From the NCBI RefSeq assembly GCF_002954775.1, contig NZ_PJME01000009.1:124001-188000 (forward strand): a stretch of DNA of 64,000 bases. Direction: 5' to 3'. This document shows, piece by piece, positions 43,725 through 54,200 of the stretch. Below the pieces are notes generated by a model, which made no database searches, had not been told where the DNA came from, and was given only the letters and a program-made list of their open reading frames with translations. Both the position numbers and the translations under genes were made by a program. The stretch comes from Streptomyces geranii (GTDB taxonomy: Bacteria > Actinomycetota > Actinomycetes > Streptomycetales > Streptomycetaceae). The number at the start of each line of letters is the position of its first letter. Positions within the stretch are counted from its first letter, which is position 1.

Positions 43725-43754
43725 ATGGGGCCGTGGCGCATGCTGCGGCCCCAT
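43725..43754 (+). terminator. ilvC terminator hairpin
   Basis: A perfect 9-bp inverted repeat (arms 43725-43733 and 43746-43754, 12-nt loop) begins 11 nt after the ilvC stop. No T-run follows. It is well placed to end the ilv transcript. Confidence 0.7.
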
Positions 43755-43901
43755 TGCCGAACCCGGGCAAGGCCTCGTTCGCGGTGTCCACCACGGATGA
43801 GTGATCCTTCCGCGCAGGCGGGAGAACGGCCTCGCCGCGCCACTACACTGCCGTACTACATTCGCGTCAGGCCCACAGCGTCGTGCGTCTTCCACGCGGC
43901 T

Positions 43902-44066
43902 AAGCGACACCGGGGAATTTCAGGCACGCCCCCACGCCGCCCGGCACGCACTCTCGCCGCACCGACCGAAGGCCCTGGTAGCTCCGCTACGAGGACCTCC
44001 ACCCGGCGCGCCGAGAGCACGCACCGACCAACGCGGGAGCACACCTGAAATTCCCCGGCGCCACTT
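43902..44066 (-). ncRNA. Putative minus-strand long-hairpin RNA
   Basis: Arms 43902-43982 and 43986-44066 pair over 81 positions around a 3-nt loop with no bulges. On the plus strand 57 pairs are Watson-Crick and 24 are not. Twenty of those 24 are C/A oppositions, which in a minus-strand RNA become G-U wobbles; only four true mispairs remain (pairs at 43940, 43957, 43966, 43977). No position shows the reverse pattern. A decayed inverted duplication would give both patterns equally, so I infer selection to keep pairing in a minus-strand transcript. The outer part contains a perfect 15-bp segment (43910-43924 with 44044-44058). It would be antisense to the serA leader and a likely RNase III substrate. 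No T-run follows on the minus strand, so it is not a simple terminator. Function and promoter are unknown. Confidence 0.6.
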
Positions 44067-44129
44067 CCCCCTCCACACCGCCTGCGGCCGTCGGGACGGC
44101 CGTCCGCAAAGGACTGAGTGAGGACTCAC

Positions 44130-45719
44130 GTGAGCTCGAAACCTGTCGTACTCATCGCTGAAGAGCTGTCGCCCGCGACCGTCGACGCGCTCGGCCCGGA
44201 CTTCGAGATCCGGCACTGCAACGGAGCGGACCGAGCCGAACTGCTCCCCGCCATCGCCGACGTCGACGCGATCCTGATCCGCTCGGCCACCAAGGTCGAC
44301 GCGGAAGCGGTCGCCGCCGCCCGGAAGTTGAAGGTCGTCGCACGAGCCGGCGTCGGCCTCGACAACGTGGACGTCTCCGCCGCCACCAAGGCCGGCGTGA
44401 TGGTCGTCAACGCCCCCACCTCCAACATCGTCACCGCCGCCGAGCTGGCCTGCGGTCTGCTGCTGGCCACCGCGCGCCACATCCCGCAGGCCAACACCGC
44501 GCTCAAGAACGGCGAGTGGAAGCGCAACAAGTACACCGGCGTCGAGCTGGCCGAGAAGACCCTCGGTGTCGTCGGTCTCGGCCGGATCGGCGCGCTCGTC
44601 GCGCAGCGCATGTCGGCGTTCGGGATGAAGGTCGTCGCGTACGACCCCTACATCCAGCCCGCGCGAGCCGCGCAGATGGGTGTGAAGGTCCTGTCGCTGG
44701 ACGAGCTGCTCGAAGTCTCCGACTTCATCACCGTCCACCTGCCGAAGACCCCCGAGACCCTCGGTCTCATCGGTGACGAGGCGCTGCACAAGGTCAAGCC
44801 GAACGTCCGGATCGTGAACGCCGCGCGTGGCGGGATCGTCGACGAGGAGGCGCTGTACTCGGCGCTCAAGGAGGGCCGGGTCGCGGGCGCCGGTCTCGAC
44901 GTGTACGCGAAGGAGCCCTGCACGGACTCCCCGCTGTTCGAGCTGGACCAGGTCGTCTGCACCCCGCACCTCGGTGCTTCGACGGACGAGGCGCAGGAGA
45001 AGGCGGGCATCGCCGTCGCCCGTTCCGTGCGTCTGGCCCTCGCCGGTGAGCTGGTCCCGGACGCGGTCAACGTCCAGGGCGGTGTCATCGCCGAGGACGT
45101 CAAGCCGGGTCTGCCGCTCGCCGAGAAGCTCGGCCGCATCTTCACCGCGCTCGCGGGCGAGGTCGCGGTCCGCCTCGACGTCGAGGTGTACGGCGAGATC
45201 ACCCAGCACGACGTCAAGGTGCTCGAACTCTCCGCGCTCAAGGGCGTGTTCGAGGACGTCGTCGACGAGACGGTGTCGTACGTCAACGCCCCGCTGTTCG
45301 CCCAGGAGCGCGGCGTGGAGGTTCGGCTCACGACCAGCTCGGAGTCGGCCGACCACCGCAACGTCGTGACCGTGCGCGGCACGCTCGGTACCGGTGAGGA
45401 GGTGTCGGTCTCCGGCACGCTCGCCGGTCCGAAGAACCACCAGAAGATCGTCGCGGTCGGCGAGTACGACGTCGACCTCGCCCTCGCCGACCACATGGTC
45501 GTCCTCCGGTACGTCGACCGCCCCGGCGTCGTCGGCACGGTGGGACGAGTCTTCGGCGAGGCGGGCATCAACATCGCCGGGATGCAGGTGTCCCGCTCGG
45601 TGGCGGGCGGCGAGGCGCTGGCTGTCCTGACCGTGGACGACACGGTCGAGCCGGGTGTTCTGGCGGAGGTCGCGGAGGAGATCGGCGCGACGTCCGCGCG
45701 CTCGGTGAACCTGGTCTGA
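44130..45719 (+). CDS. serA: D-3-phosphoglycerate dehydrogenase
   Basis: A 529-residue SerA, the first step of phosphorylated serine biosynthesis, of the long type found in Mycobacterium: substrate and NAD domains, an intervening (ASB) domain and a C-terminal ACT domain. It shows LIRSATKVDAE, the Rossmann loop GVVGLGRIGALVAQRM, Arg in NAARGGIVDEEAL, Glu in AKEPCTDSP and His in CTPHLGAST. The ACT domain starts near HMVVLRYVDRPGVVGTVGRVF. GTG 44130 has GAGGA 7 nt upstream and gives the standard start SSKPVVLIAEEL; GTG 44118 is an alternative. The upstream leader contains the long hairpin. Confidence 0.96.
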   Translation: MSSKPVVLIAEELSPATVDALGPDFEIRHCNGADRAELLPAIADVDAILIRSATKVDAEAVAAARKLKVVARAGVGLDNVDVSAATKAGVMVVNAPTSNIVTAAELACGLLLATARHIPQANTALKNGEWKRNKYTGVELAEKTLGVVGLGRIGALVAQRMSAFGMKVVAYDPYIQPARAAQMGVKVLSLDELLEVSDFITVHLPKTPETLGLIGDEALHKVKPNVRIVNAARGGIVDEEALYSALKEGRVAGAGLDVYAKEPCTDSPLFELDQVVCTPHLGASTDEAQEKAGIAVARSVRLALAGELVPDAVNVQGGVIAEDVKPGLPLAEKLGRIFTALAGEVAVRLDVEVYGEITQHDVKVLELSALKGVFEDVVDETVSYVNAPLFAQERGVEVRLTTSSESADHRNVVTVRGTLGTGEEVSVSGTLAGPKNHQKIVAVGEYDVDLALADHMVVLRYVDRPGVVGTVGRVFGEAGINIAGMQVSRSVAGGEALAVLTVDDTVEPGVLAEVAEEIGATSARSVNLV

Positions 45720-45730
45720 GGGTGACTGTC

Positions 45731-45756
45731 GGTCTGGGGGCTGCCGCCCCCAGACC
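45731..45756. terminator. serA terminator
   Basis: A perfect 11-bp stem (45731-45741 with 45746-45756, loop TGCC) starts 11 nt after the serA stop, in the gap to the convergent exporter gene. No T-run follows. It may serve both strands. Confidence 0.8.
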
Positions 45757-45830
45757 CCCAGCCAGGCCGAAACCCCTTGGTCCGTCCGGCACCCCCCAGG
45801 AAGGGATGGGTACAGACCCGCCAAGCCCCC

Positions 45831-47357
45831 TCACCCCTCCGGCGACTTCAGACGAACCGCCACCACCGCCGCCCCCAGCAACACCACCACCCCCGCGACA
45901 GCAGCCCCCCGCATCCCGTCCACGTACGCCTCCCGCGCCGCGACCACCAGCGCGTCCCCCACCCGCACCGGAAGCCCCCGCGCCACCGCCAACGCCCCAC
46001 CCAGCGTCTCCAGGGCCTGCGCGGGCGCCGAGGCAGGCATCCCGTGGCGGTAGACCGCCGTACCGATCGAGCCCAGTACGGCCATCCCCAGCGCACCACC
46101 GAACTCCGCGCCCGTCTCCAGCAGGGACGACGCCGCGCCCGCCCGCTCCACCGGCGCGCTGCTCAGCCCCAGGTCCATCAGCTGCGACATCACGGTGACG
46201 ATGCCGGCCGCGAGGACGCCCGCGCCCGCCAGGACCAGCCACAGCGAGTCCGTGCCGACCAACGCCAGCAGGCCGTATCCGCAGGCCGCGATCACGAAGC
46301 CGCCCGCGACCACGTGGGCGCGCGGCACGCCCCGCCGGACCAGGGCGGCGGAGACCGGTGCGGCCACCCCGACGAGCACCGTCGGCAGCAGCCCCCACAA
46401 CGCGGCCTCCAGCGAACTCTTGCCCAGCACCGACTGCAGATACTGCGTGGTGAAGTACGCCGAGCCCATCATCCCGAACGCCGAGACCAGGTTCAGGGCG
46501 ACCGCGGGGGCGAAGCCCCGGCCCCGGAACAGTGCGGGGGAGATCAGCGGTGAGGCCGCAGTGCGCTGCCGCTGGACGAAGAGGTACGCGAAGAACAGGC
46601 CGACGGTGACCGAGACGACGTACTCCGCGTGCCAGCCCTCCGACGGGATCTCCTTCAGCCCGTAGATCACGGGGAGGACCGCCGCCATCGACAGGGGCAC
46701 GCTCAGGAGGTCGAAGCGGCCGGGGTTCTCGGACCTCGACTCGGGGAGCAGGGTCGGGCCCAGGACCAGAAGCAGCGCCATCGCGGGCAGGTTGACCAGG
46801 AAGACCGAACCCCACCAGAAGTACTCGACCAGCAGCCCGCTCAGCACCGAGCCGAGGGCGACCCCGCCGGTCATCACCCCGGACCACAGGCTGATCGCCT
46901 TCGCGCGCTGGCCGGGGTCGCGGAACATCGTGCGGATCAGGGCCATCGTCGACGGCATCAGGGTCGCGCCGCCTATGCCGAGGACCGCGCGGGCCGCGAT
47001 CAGGGTCCCGGCGCTGTCCGCGTAGGCGGCCAGGAGCGAGCCCGCGCCGAAAGCCGCGGCGCCCGTCAGGAGGAGCCTGCGGCGGCCTATGCGGTCGCCC
47101 AGCGAGCCCATCGTCATCAGCAGGCCCGCCAGGACGAAGGCGTAGATGTCGAAGATCCAGAGCTGCTGGGTGCCGGTCGGCTCCAGGTCCGCGCTGATCG
47201 CGGGGACCGCGAAGTAGAGGACGGAGACGTCCATCGAGACCAGCAGCAGCGGGAGCATCAGGACGCCGAGGGCCGTCCATTCGCGGCGGCCCGCACGGGT
47301 TTCCGGCGGCGCGTTCGTCGTGTTCTCGGTGTTCGTCACGTTCGGCGTGTTCGTCAT
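45831..47357 (-). CDS. DHA2-family MFS drug exporter (EmrB/QacA type)
   Basis: A 508-residue, about 14-helix transporter. It shows WTALGVLMLPLLLVSMDVSVLYFAVP (TM1 with the DHA2 motif near Asp), GSLGDRIGRRRLLLTGAAAFG (MFS motif A) and ARAVLGIGGATLMPSTMALI (motif C region). The N-terminal 28 residues are Asn/Thr-rich (NTPNVTNTENTTNAPPE). ATG 47357 precedes this. It is divergent from a TetR gene across 76 nt, the classic drug-responsive efflux arrangement. Substrates are probably cationic or aromatic drugs; unknown in detail. Confidence 0.9.
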   Translation of the reverse strand: MTNTPNVTNTENTTNAPPETRAGRREWTALGVLMLPLLLVSMDVSVLYFAVPAISADLEPTGTQQLWIFDIYAFVLAGLLMTMGSLGDRIGRRRLLLTGAAAFGAGSLLAAYADSAGTLIAARAVLGIGGATLMPSTMALIRTMFRDPGQRAKAISLWSGVMTGGVALGSVLSGLLVEYFWWGSVFLVNLPAMALLLVLGPTLLPESRSENPGRFDLLSVPLSMAAVLPVIYGLKEIPSEGWHAEYVVSVTVGLFFAYLFVQRQRTAASPLISPALFRGRGFAPAVALNLVSAFGMMGSAYFTTQYLQSVLGKSSLEAALWGLLPTVLVGVAAPVSAALVRRGVPRAHVVAGGFVIAACGYGLLALVGTDSLWLVLAGAGVLAAGIVTVMSQLMDLGLSSAPVERAGAASSLLETGAEFGGALGMAVLGSIGTAVYRHGMPASAPAQALETLGGALAVARGLPVRVGDALVVAAREAYVDGMRGAAVAGVVVLLGAAVVAVRLKSPEG

Positions 47358-47433
47358 GGCGGTGACTGTACAAGCGTATAAAACAACTGTCTATGACGGT
47401 CGTATAAATCGCTTGTCTAGATAGGGTGTGCGC
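47358..47433. promoter_or_regulatory. Shared exporter/TetR operator-promoter region
   Basis: This short, AT-rich gap holds two related 18-mers in direct orientation, at 47376-47393 and 47402-47419 (14 of 18 identical, both starting GTATAAA and ending TGTCTA). A 7-bp inverted repeat, ACAAGCG (47370-47376) and CGCTTGT (47410-47416), spans them. This fits binding of one or two TetR dimers that repress both divergent genes. Promoter elements must overlap these repeats. Confidence 0.65.
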
Positions 47434-48024
47434 ATGGGACACCGTGAGGATCTGCTCGAAGGCGCCAAGCGCTGCCTGCTGGAGAAGGGCTTCGTGCGCA
47501 CGACCGCGCGCGACATCGTCAGGGAGTCGGGGACCAACCTGGCGTCGATCGGCTATCACTACGGCTCGAAGGACAAGCTCCTCGCCGAGGCCTACGTCGC
47601 CCTGGTGGAGCAGCTCTCCGACGACTTCACGCCCGCCGTGGGGACGGCCGGCGAGACCGAGGCCGGTTCGCTCGACCGGTTCCAGGAGGTCTGGGCGAAC
47701 ATCATCCGCACCATGCGGGGGCCCGGTTCGCTGTGGCGGCTGAGTGTGGAGATCGTCGCCATGGGGGACCAACTGCCCACCGTTCGCGACCACTTGGCGC
47801 AGGCCCAGCGCGAGGCCGGGCGCGGGATCATTCCGCTGTTCCTCGGCGGGGTCGAGGAGGACGTCCGGGAGGAGGACGTGGACTCCGTCGGGCAGTTCTA
47901 CAACACCCTGATGACCGGGCTCATCTGCCAGTACGTCTTCGATCCCGCCACCGCGCCGACCGCCGACCAGCTCACCGAGGGGCTGCGGCGGGTGATCGGG
48001 GCCGCCGCCGACAGTCGTAAGTGA
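47434..48024 (+). CDS. TetR-family repressor
   Basis: A 196-residue TetR protein. The helix-turn-helix is LLEGAKRCLLEKGFVRTTAR, then DIVRESGTNLASIGYHYGSKDKLL; the rest is a helical ligand domain. ATG 47434 is preceded by AGGG; GTG 47428 is a possible alternative. It very probably represses the divergent DHA2 exporter, releasing when a transported drug binds. The ligand cannot be read from sequence. Confidence 0.88.
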   Translation: MGHREDLLEGAKRCLLEKGFVRTTARDIVRESGTNLASIGYHYGSKDKLLAEAYVALVEQLSDDFTPAVGTAGETEAGSLDRFQEVWANIIRTMRGPGSLWRLSVEIVAMGDQLPTVRDHLAQAQREAGRGIIPLFLGGVEEDVREEDVDSVGQFYNTLMTGLICQYVFDPATAPTADQLTEGLRRVIGAAADSRK

Positions 48025-48273
48025 CCCGCGTGCGTTTCGCGCCACGTCCGGCGGACGTCCGCTGAACCTTCCATTTTCAAGTGACCTCCCGTTCTTCCGC
48101 GTTGCCCGCCCGGGCCGCCACCGTTCTCCGTCGAGCAGAGTTGACGGGTTCTTTACTAGTGGCGCGTGCATGCCACCCAGCAGGATTCGTGTGCGTTAGG
48201 TGTGGCCTGTGTGTGGGTTGTGTGCACGGACAACTTCCGAGTTCGCTGTTGCTGCGAAGGGTCGGGGCTGGTC

Positions 48274-51200
48274 ATGGCCGGTCGGGTGTGGGGACACAGA
48301 CGCTTTATTCCGCTGCTGCTGGGCATCGCCCTGCTGGTCTCGCTGCTCTCCGGCAGCGGTTGGCGGGCCGTCGACGACCCCGTGCCCGTGGCCGACGCGC
48401 AGCCGCTGGGCGGCTGTGTTCCCGGCTCGGAGGCGACGGAGAAGGGGCCGATCGCCGCCGAGTCCGCGCCGGTGACGACGGAGTGGGTGGTCCCGGGCAC
48501 CGGCGTCACCAAGGTCGTCGCGCGGGACGGCGCCGAGGCGGCGCTGGCGCCGGAGGCGGTGGACCGGCCGACCGAGATCGGCGTCCAGCCGCTGACCGAG
48601 AGCAGCCTGCCGAGCCTCGGCTCCGGCATGGACAACATGACGGCGGGGCCACGCGGTTACCGGTTCACCCCGACCCCGCACACCTTCGAGACCGACCTCA
48701 CGGTGACCCTGCCGTACGACCCGGACGCGGTGAAGACGGCCGGGCTCACCCCGAACGACGTGCGGACCTTCTACTTCGACGAGGCGGCCGACTGCTGGCA
48801 GCCGCTGGAGCGGATCGCGGTCGACGAGGAGAAGCAGGTCGTCGTCTCGCGGACGAACCACTTCACCGACATGGTGAACGCGACCGTCACCGCGCCCGAG
48901 GGCCCCGAGCAGATCAGCAACGACCCGAACCAGCTCAAGGGCATCCAGGCCGCCGACCCGGCCACCGGTGTCAACCAGATCTCCGCCCCGGCCCCCAACA
49001 ACCAGGGCGACGCCCGGCTCGCCTATCCGCTGGAGCTGCCGGGCGGCCGGGCAGGGCTCGCGCCCTCCCTCTCCATCGGCTACTCCTCGGCAGGTACCGG
49101 CAGTTGGCTGGGCAGCGGGTGGGAACTGGCCGCGCCGTCCGTCTCCGTCGACACCCGCTGGGGCGTCCCGCGCTACGACGCCGCCCGCGAGACCGAGACG
49201 TACGTCCTCGGCGGCGAGCAGCTCACCCCGGTCGCGCACCGGTCCGAGCCGCAGCCGCGAAGCGAGGGCGACAAGGTCTTCCACACCCGGGTGGAGGGTG
49301 GCTTCGCCCGCATCGTCCGCACCGGTGACTCGCCCAAGACGTACGGCTGGGAGGTCACCGACAAGTCCGGGGTCCGCTATGTCTACGGCGGCGAGGGCGC
49401 CGTCCTCACCGACGACGAGGGCCGGATCTTCTCCTGGGCGCTGCGCGAGGTCCGCGACCCGCACGCCAACACCGTGCGCTACGACTACGCCACGGTCGAG
49501 GACGCGGGCGTGGCCGGCGGGACGGTCGCGGGCCGCGAGCTGTACGTCAAGAAGATCGCGTACACCGGGCACGGCGACACCGACGGCCCGTACACCGTGA
49601 CCTTCGTCCGGGACCGTGAACTGGCCGAGGAGCGCCGCCCGGACGTGTCCATCGACGCGCGCGGCGGCTTCAAGCGGGTCACCGCCGATCTGCTGCGCCG
49701 GGTCGAGGTGCGGTTCCGGGACGAGCTGGTGCGCGGCTACGAACTCACGTACCAGGAAGGCGCGTTCCACAAGACGCTGCTCAAGTCGATCGGCCAACTC
49801 GACGCCGAGGGGCGGGTCTTCACCGAGCACGAGTTCTCGTACTACGACGACATCCGGGACGCCGACGGCGCCTACGACGCGTTCGCGCGGGTCGACTGGT
49901 CCTCGCCGGACGACAATGTGCGCAACAGCCGGGTGAACGGCGTGCGTTCGGGCGCCGGGGAGGCCGGAGCCCTCAACGGCAACACCTCCACCGGCGCGGG
50001 CGGGCATCTGTACGTCGGCTTCGGCGCGCGGCCCTCGAAGAGCGGGTCCGTCGGGGTCAAGGCGGGCTACAGCCGGTCCACCGACGAGGGGCTGCTGGCC
50101 CTGCTGGACGTGGACGGCGACAACCTGCCCGACAAGGTCTTCGAGCGCGGCTCCGGCTACGTCTTCCGCAAGAACCTGTCCCGTCCCGGCGGCCGGCCCA
50201 GGTTCGCCGAGTCCGTGACCGCGCTGCACAACCTGCCCGGCCTGTTCCGGGAGTCCGCCAGCAGCCGTACCGCCGGCATCGAGAGCTATCTCGCGGGCGC
50301 CCAGCAGCTCGACTACGTCAGCACCGTCTCCACCACCCGGCGCTACTTCGCCGACGTCAACGCCGACGGCGTGGTCGACCTCGTCAACGGCTCCTCGGTG
50401 CTGTTCGGCCGGGTCGGCACCGACGGCGAGGTGACCTACGGGTCGGCCGCCGACACCCCCGCCCCGATCGGCACCGGCACGGTCGACGTGGCGGGCGCCC
50501 TGCCCGACCTCGCCGCCGAGCGGGAGCGTCGTATCGCCTCCTTCCCGCTGGTCGACTCGGTGCGCAGATGGACGGCGCCGTACGACGGGACCGTGGCCGT
50601 CACCGGTGGGGTGGCCCTGGAGGAAGTCGCCGCCGCGCTGCCCGAGTTCGCCGATCCGGACGGTGTGCGGGTCGCCGTGCAGCACGAGGACCGGGAGCTG
50701 TGGTCGGCCCGGATCGCGGAGAACGACCGCACCGAGCGCGTCCCCGAGGGCATCGACGCCATCGAGGTGAAGCGGGGCGACCAGCTGTACTTCCGGGTCG
50801 GGTCCGTGTTCGACGGCGCCGCCGACCAGGTCGCGTGGGACCCGGCGATCACCTACACCGGCTTCGCGGCGACCGACGCCAACGGCCTTGCCCTGCACGC
50901 CTACCGGGCTTCCGGCGACTTCACCCTCGCCGGGCGCGCGGGCAGTATCGAGGCGCCCGTCGCGGGCACCCTGCGGCTGACCGGTGACGTGACGAAGACG
51001 GCGGCCCTCACCGACGACATCACCGTCCTGATCACCCGCGACGACGACCCGGTGGTCGAGCGGACCATCGACGCCGCCGACACCGGCACCTTCCCCGTCG
51101 ACACCTCGGTCACCGTCACCAAGGGGCAGAAGCTGTCCTGGCGGATCAAGGCGGACTCGCCGGTCGACGTCGGCAAGGTGGAGTGGGCGCCCCTGGCCGA

Positions 51201-54200
51201 GTACACCGAGGGCGTCGAGGGCGAGCAGAGCTTCAGCCCGCCGTACGACATCGACACCTACGCCACCGGCGGCGCCGTCCAGCGCGCCTACACCGCCCCC
51301 GGCGGCCCGCTCACCGTCACCCCGCGTATCGAGGGCGACGCCGACACCGTGGTCCTCACCGTCAAGAAGCACGGCGCGCTGCTCGCGAAGCGGACCGTCC
51401 GACCGGGCACCGAGGAACCGTCGTTCCAGGTGGCCGCCGAACCGGGCGACGACCTGTACTTCGACGTCACCGGCACCGGTGTCACCTCGGCGCAGGTCAC
51501 CGTCAACGGCGACACGGACAACCCGGTCGCCGCGACCGTGCACACCCGGATCACCGAGGGCGTCTTCGCCCGCCCGTACCGGGGCTGGTCCGCCGTCGGC
51601 TACAACGGCAACGGCGACCGCGCCGAACAGCCCGTCCGCCAGGCCGACTTGACCGGCGAGACCATCCCCTCGCGGCTGCCCGAGGACGTGGACCCGGAGC
51701 GGGACCGCGAGGAGTTCGAGCAGGACCCGAGGGTCACCCCGCCGGACGTCGTGCCGTTCACCCCGGAGCCGGCGCGCGGGCGTTGGTCCTCGGGTGACGT
51801 GTGGGTGGCCGGCGGGAAGGTCGCCAGTTCGCGCTACGGCGGCCAGACCATCGGCCTGCCCACTGCAGCCGCGCTGGCCTCCGTGCAGGCCGTGCCCCGC
51901 ATCTCCGAGTCGAAGCAGATATCGCTGACCGGGTCGCTCGGCGGGCCCGTGGGCAGCGTCGGCGGCAGTGTCGCCCGGGGCACCTCCCAGGGCGTCCTCG
52001 ACTACCTTGACATGAACGGCGACGGCTATCCCGACGTCGTCGGCGCGGGCGGCGTGCAGTACACCGACCCGACCGGTGTCCTCGGCGCCACCAGGGGCAG
52101 CGTGCCCGGCGGTTCCGTGCGCGAGTCGGAGAACGTCACCGGCAACGCCAGCGCGGGCAGCGCGGCCCGCACCATCACCACCGGCCGGGGCCATGCCGCC
52201 CCGCCCGCGGGCGGCACCGCCAACACCTCGACCTCGGGCAACGACATGCCCCCGCTGGGGGTCGGCGGCAACCTCGGCACCGGCAAGTCCGACGGCCGCT
52301 TCGACCTGCTCGACATCAACGGCGACGGACTGCCCGACCGCGTGTACGAGGACGGCCGTGCCGCCCTCAACCTCGGCTACCGCTTCGCCGCCGCCGAACC
52401 CTGGCCCGGCGGCAAGCTCAACGAGGGCACCAGCTCAAGCTCGGGCCTCAACATCGGCTTCAGCACCGACTTCTACGCCTTCGGCGGCGGCGCCTCCTTC
52501 GACCAGACCACGTCGTCCACCAAGAACTCCCTGGTCGACGTCAACGGCGACGGCCGCGCCGACCGCGTCCTCACCGGCAACCCGATCCGGGTCGCCCTCA
52601 ACACCGGGTCCGGGTTCGCCGAGCCGGTGCCCTTCAACGGCAGCCTCAACGGCATCAACGAGGACTCCAACGCCCGTCTGGGCGGCGGCGCCTACTTCAC
52701 CGTGCCCTTCTGCCCGCTGTTCATCACCGGCTGCATCATCGTCAACCCGGGCGCCAACGTCTCCACCGGCGCCTCGCGCGCCGAGCAGATGCTGCGCGAC
52801 ATCGACGGCGACGGCCTCGCCGACCACCTCGCCTCCACGAACGACAGCCAGTTGACGGTCGCCGCCAACCGCACCGGCCGTACCAACCTCCTCAAGTCCG
52901 TTGCCCGGCCGCTGGGTTCGCGCATCGACCTCGACTACTCGCGCGACGGCAACACCTACGACCAGCCCGGCACCCGCTGGCTGCTCAGCGGCGCGAAGGT
53001 CCACGACAACCTGGCAGGGGACGGCCCCGACACCCAGTCGCTGGCCTTCACCTACCAGGACGGCGCCTACGACCGGCTGGAGCGCGAGTTCCGCGGCTAC
53101 GGCACCGTCACCACCACCCAGGACGAGCTGCGCGCCTCCACCACGCGGTACGAGACCGGCAGCCACTACACGCGCGGCCTGGTCAAGAGCCAGACGGTGG
53201 CGGACAGTTCGGGCGCCCTGTTCACCGAGACCCGCAACACCTACGCCCTGCGCGATGTCGCCACCGGCGAGCCCGCCGACGGCGGCTCCACCGGCGCCAC
53301 GCTCTTCCCGCAGCTGGTGAGGACGGAGTCCCGCTGGTACGAGGGCGAGGCGGAACCCGGCCAGAGCACCTCCGTCGAGCTGTCGTACGACGAACTCGGC
53401 AACGTCGTCCGCACCATCGACCACGGCGAGGCGGGCGCCGCCGACGACCTGGTGACGCGGACCCGGTACACCGAGTGCGCCGACACCCACATCGTCGGCG
53501 TCGCCCGGGCCGTGGAGGTCTTCGGCGGCGGTGAGCGGAGGCGTTCGCGCGAGTCCGAGGTGGACTGCGCGACGGGCGACATCACCCGCCACACCGCCCG
53601 ACTGGCCGACGGCACCGAGGCGGTGACCGATCTCGAGTACCACGACACCGGCACCCTGAAGTCGGTCCAGGAGCCGGAGAATCACCGGGGCGACCGCTAC
53701 CGGCTGAGCTACGGGTACGACGAGCCGACGGGCACCTACGTCACCTCGACGAAGGACAGCTTCGGCTACCGCTCGACAGGCTCGTACGACCTCAGGTTCG
53801 GCGTCCAGACCGAGTCCGTGGACATCAACGAGCAGCGGGTCGGCACGACTTACGACCAGGTCGGCCGGGTCACCTCGGTGACAGGACCGCACGACCACAA
53901 GGCGGACCGCCCGACGATCGCCTTCGCCTACCGGCCCGACGCGGAGGTCCCGTACGCGGTCACCCGCCACCTCGACCGCGACTCGGACGGCAAGGTCAAG
54001 GGCGACACGATCGACACCGTCACCTTCACCGACGGCCTCGGCCGCGTCGTCCAGACGAAGAAGGACGCGGAGGTCGCCGGCAAGGACGTCATGACGGTCT
54101 CCGGCCGCACCGTCTACGACGCCCTGGGCCGCGCGGTCCGGCAGTACTACCCGGTCACCGAACCGAAGGGCGACGCCGACACCGCGTACAACCCGGCCGT

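Larger units (their letters stand above)
43715..44129. other. Long ilvC-serA intergenic region
   Basis: This 415-nt gap has no supportable gene. It holds the ilvC terminator (43725-43754), two AT-rich boxes that could be serA -10 elements (TACACT 43844-43849, TACATT 43857-43862), the 165-nt hairpin described separately (43902-44066), and a perfect 12-bp palindrome GGACGGCCGTCC at 44094-44105, 24 nt before the serA start region. Short open frames across it are explained by high GC and lack ribosome sites. Confidence 0.7.

Noticed and set aside
43910..44058. Perfect 15-bp inverted repeats considered as ends of an insertion sequence
   Set aside because: The whole interior also pairs, there is no transposase frame, and no flanking target duplication is visible; a structured RNA explains it better.
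45568..48171. 867-codon minus-strand frame across serA end, exporter and TetR
   Set aside because: It is a shadow frame of the exporter gene and of the opposite strand of TetR; no ribosome site or domain.
48196..52194. 1332-codon open frame antisense to the RHS toxin gene
   Set aside because: Low-complexity Arg/Gly/Val-rich translation with no domain; the plus strand has an unambiguous protein.
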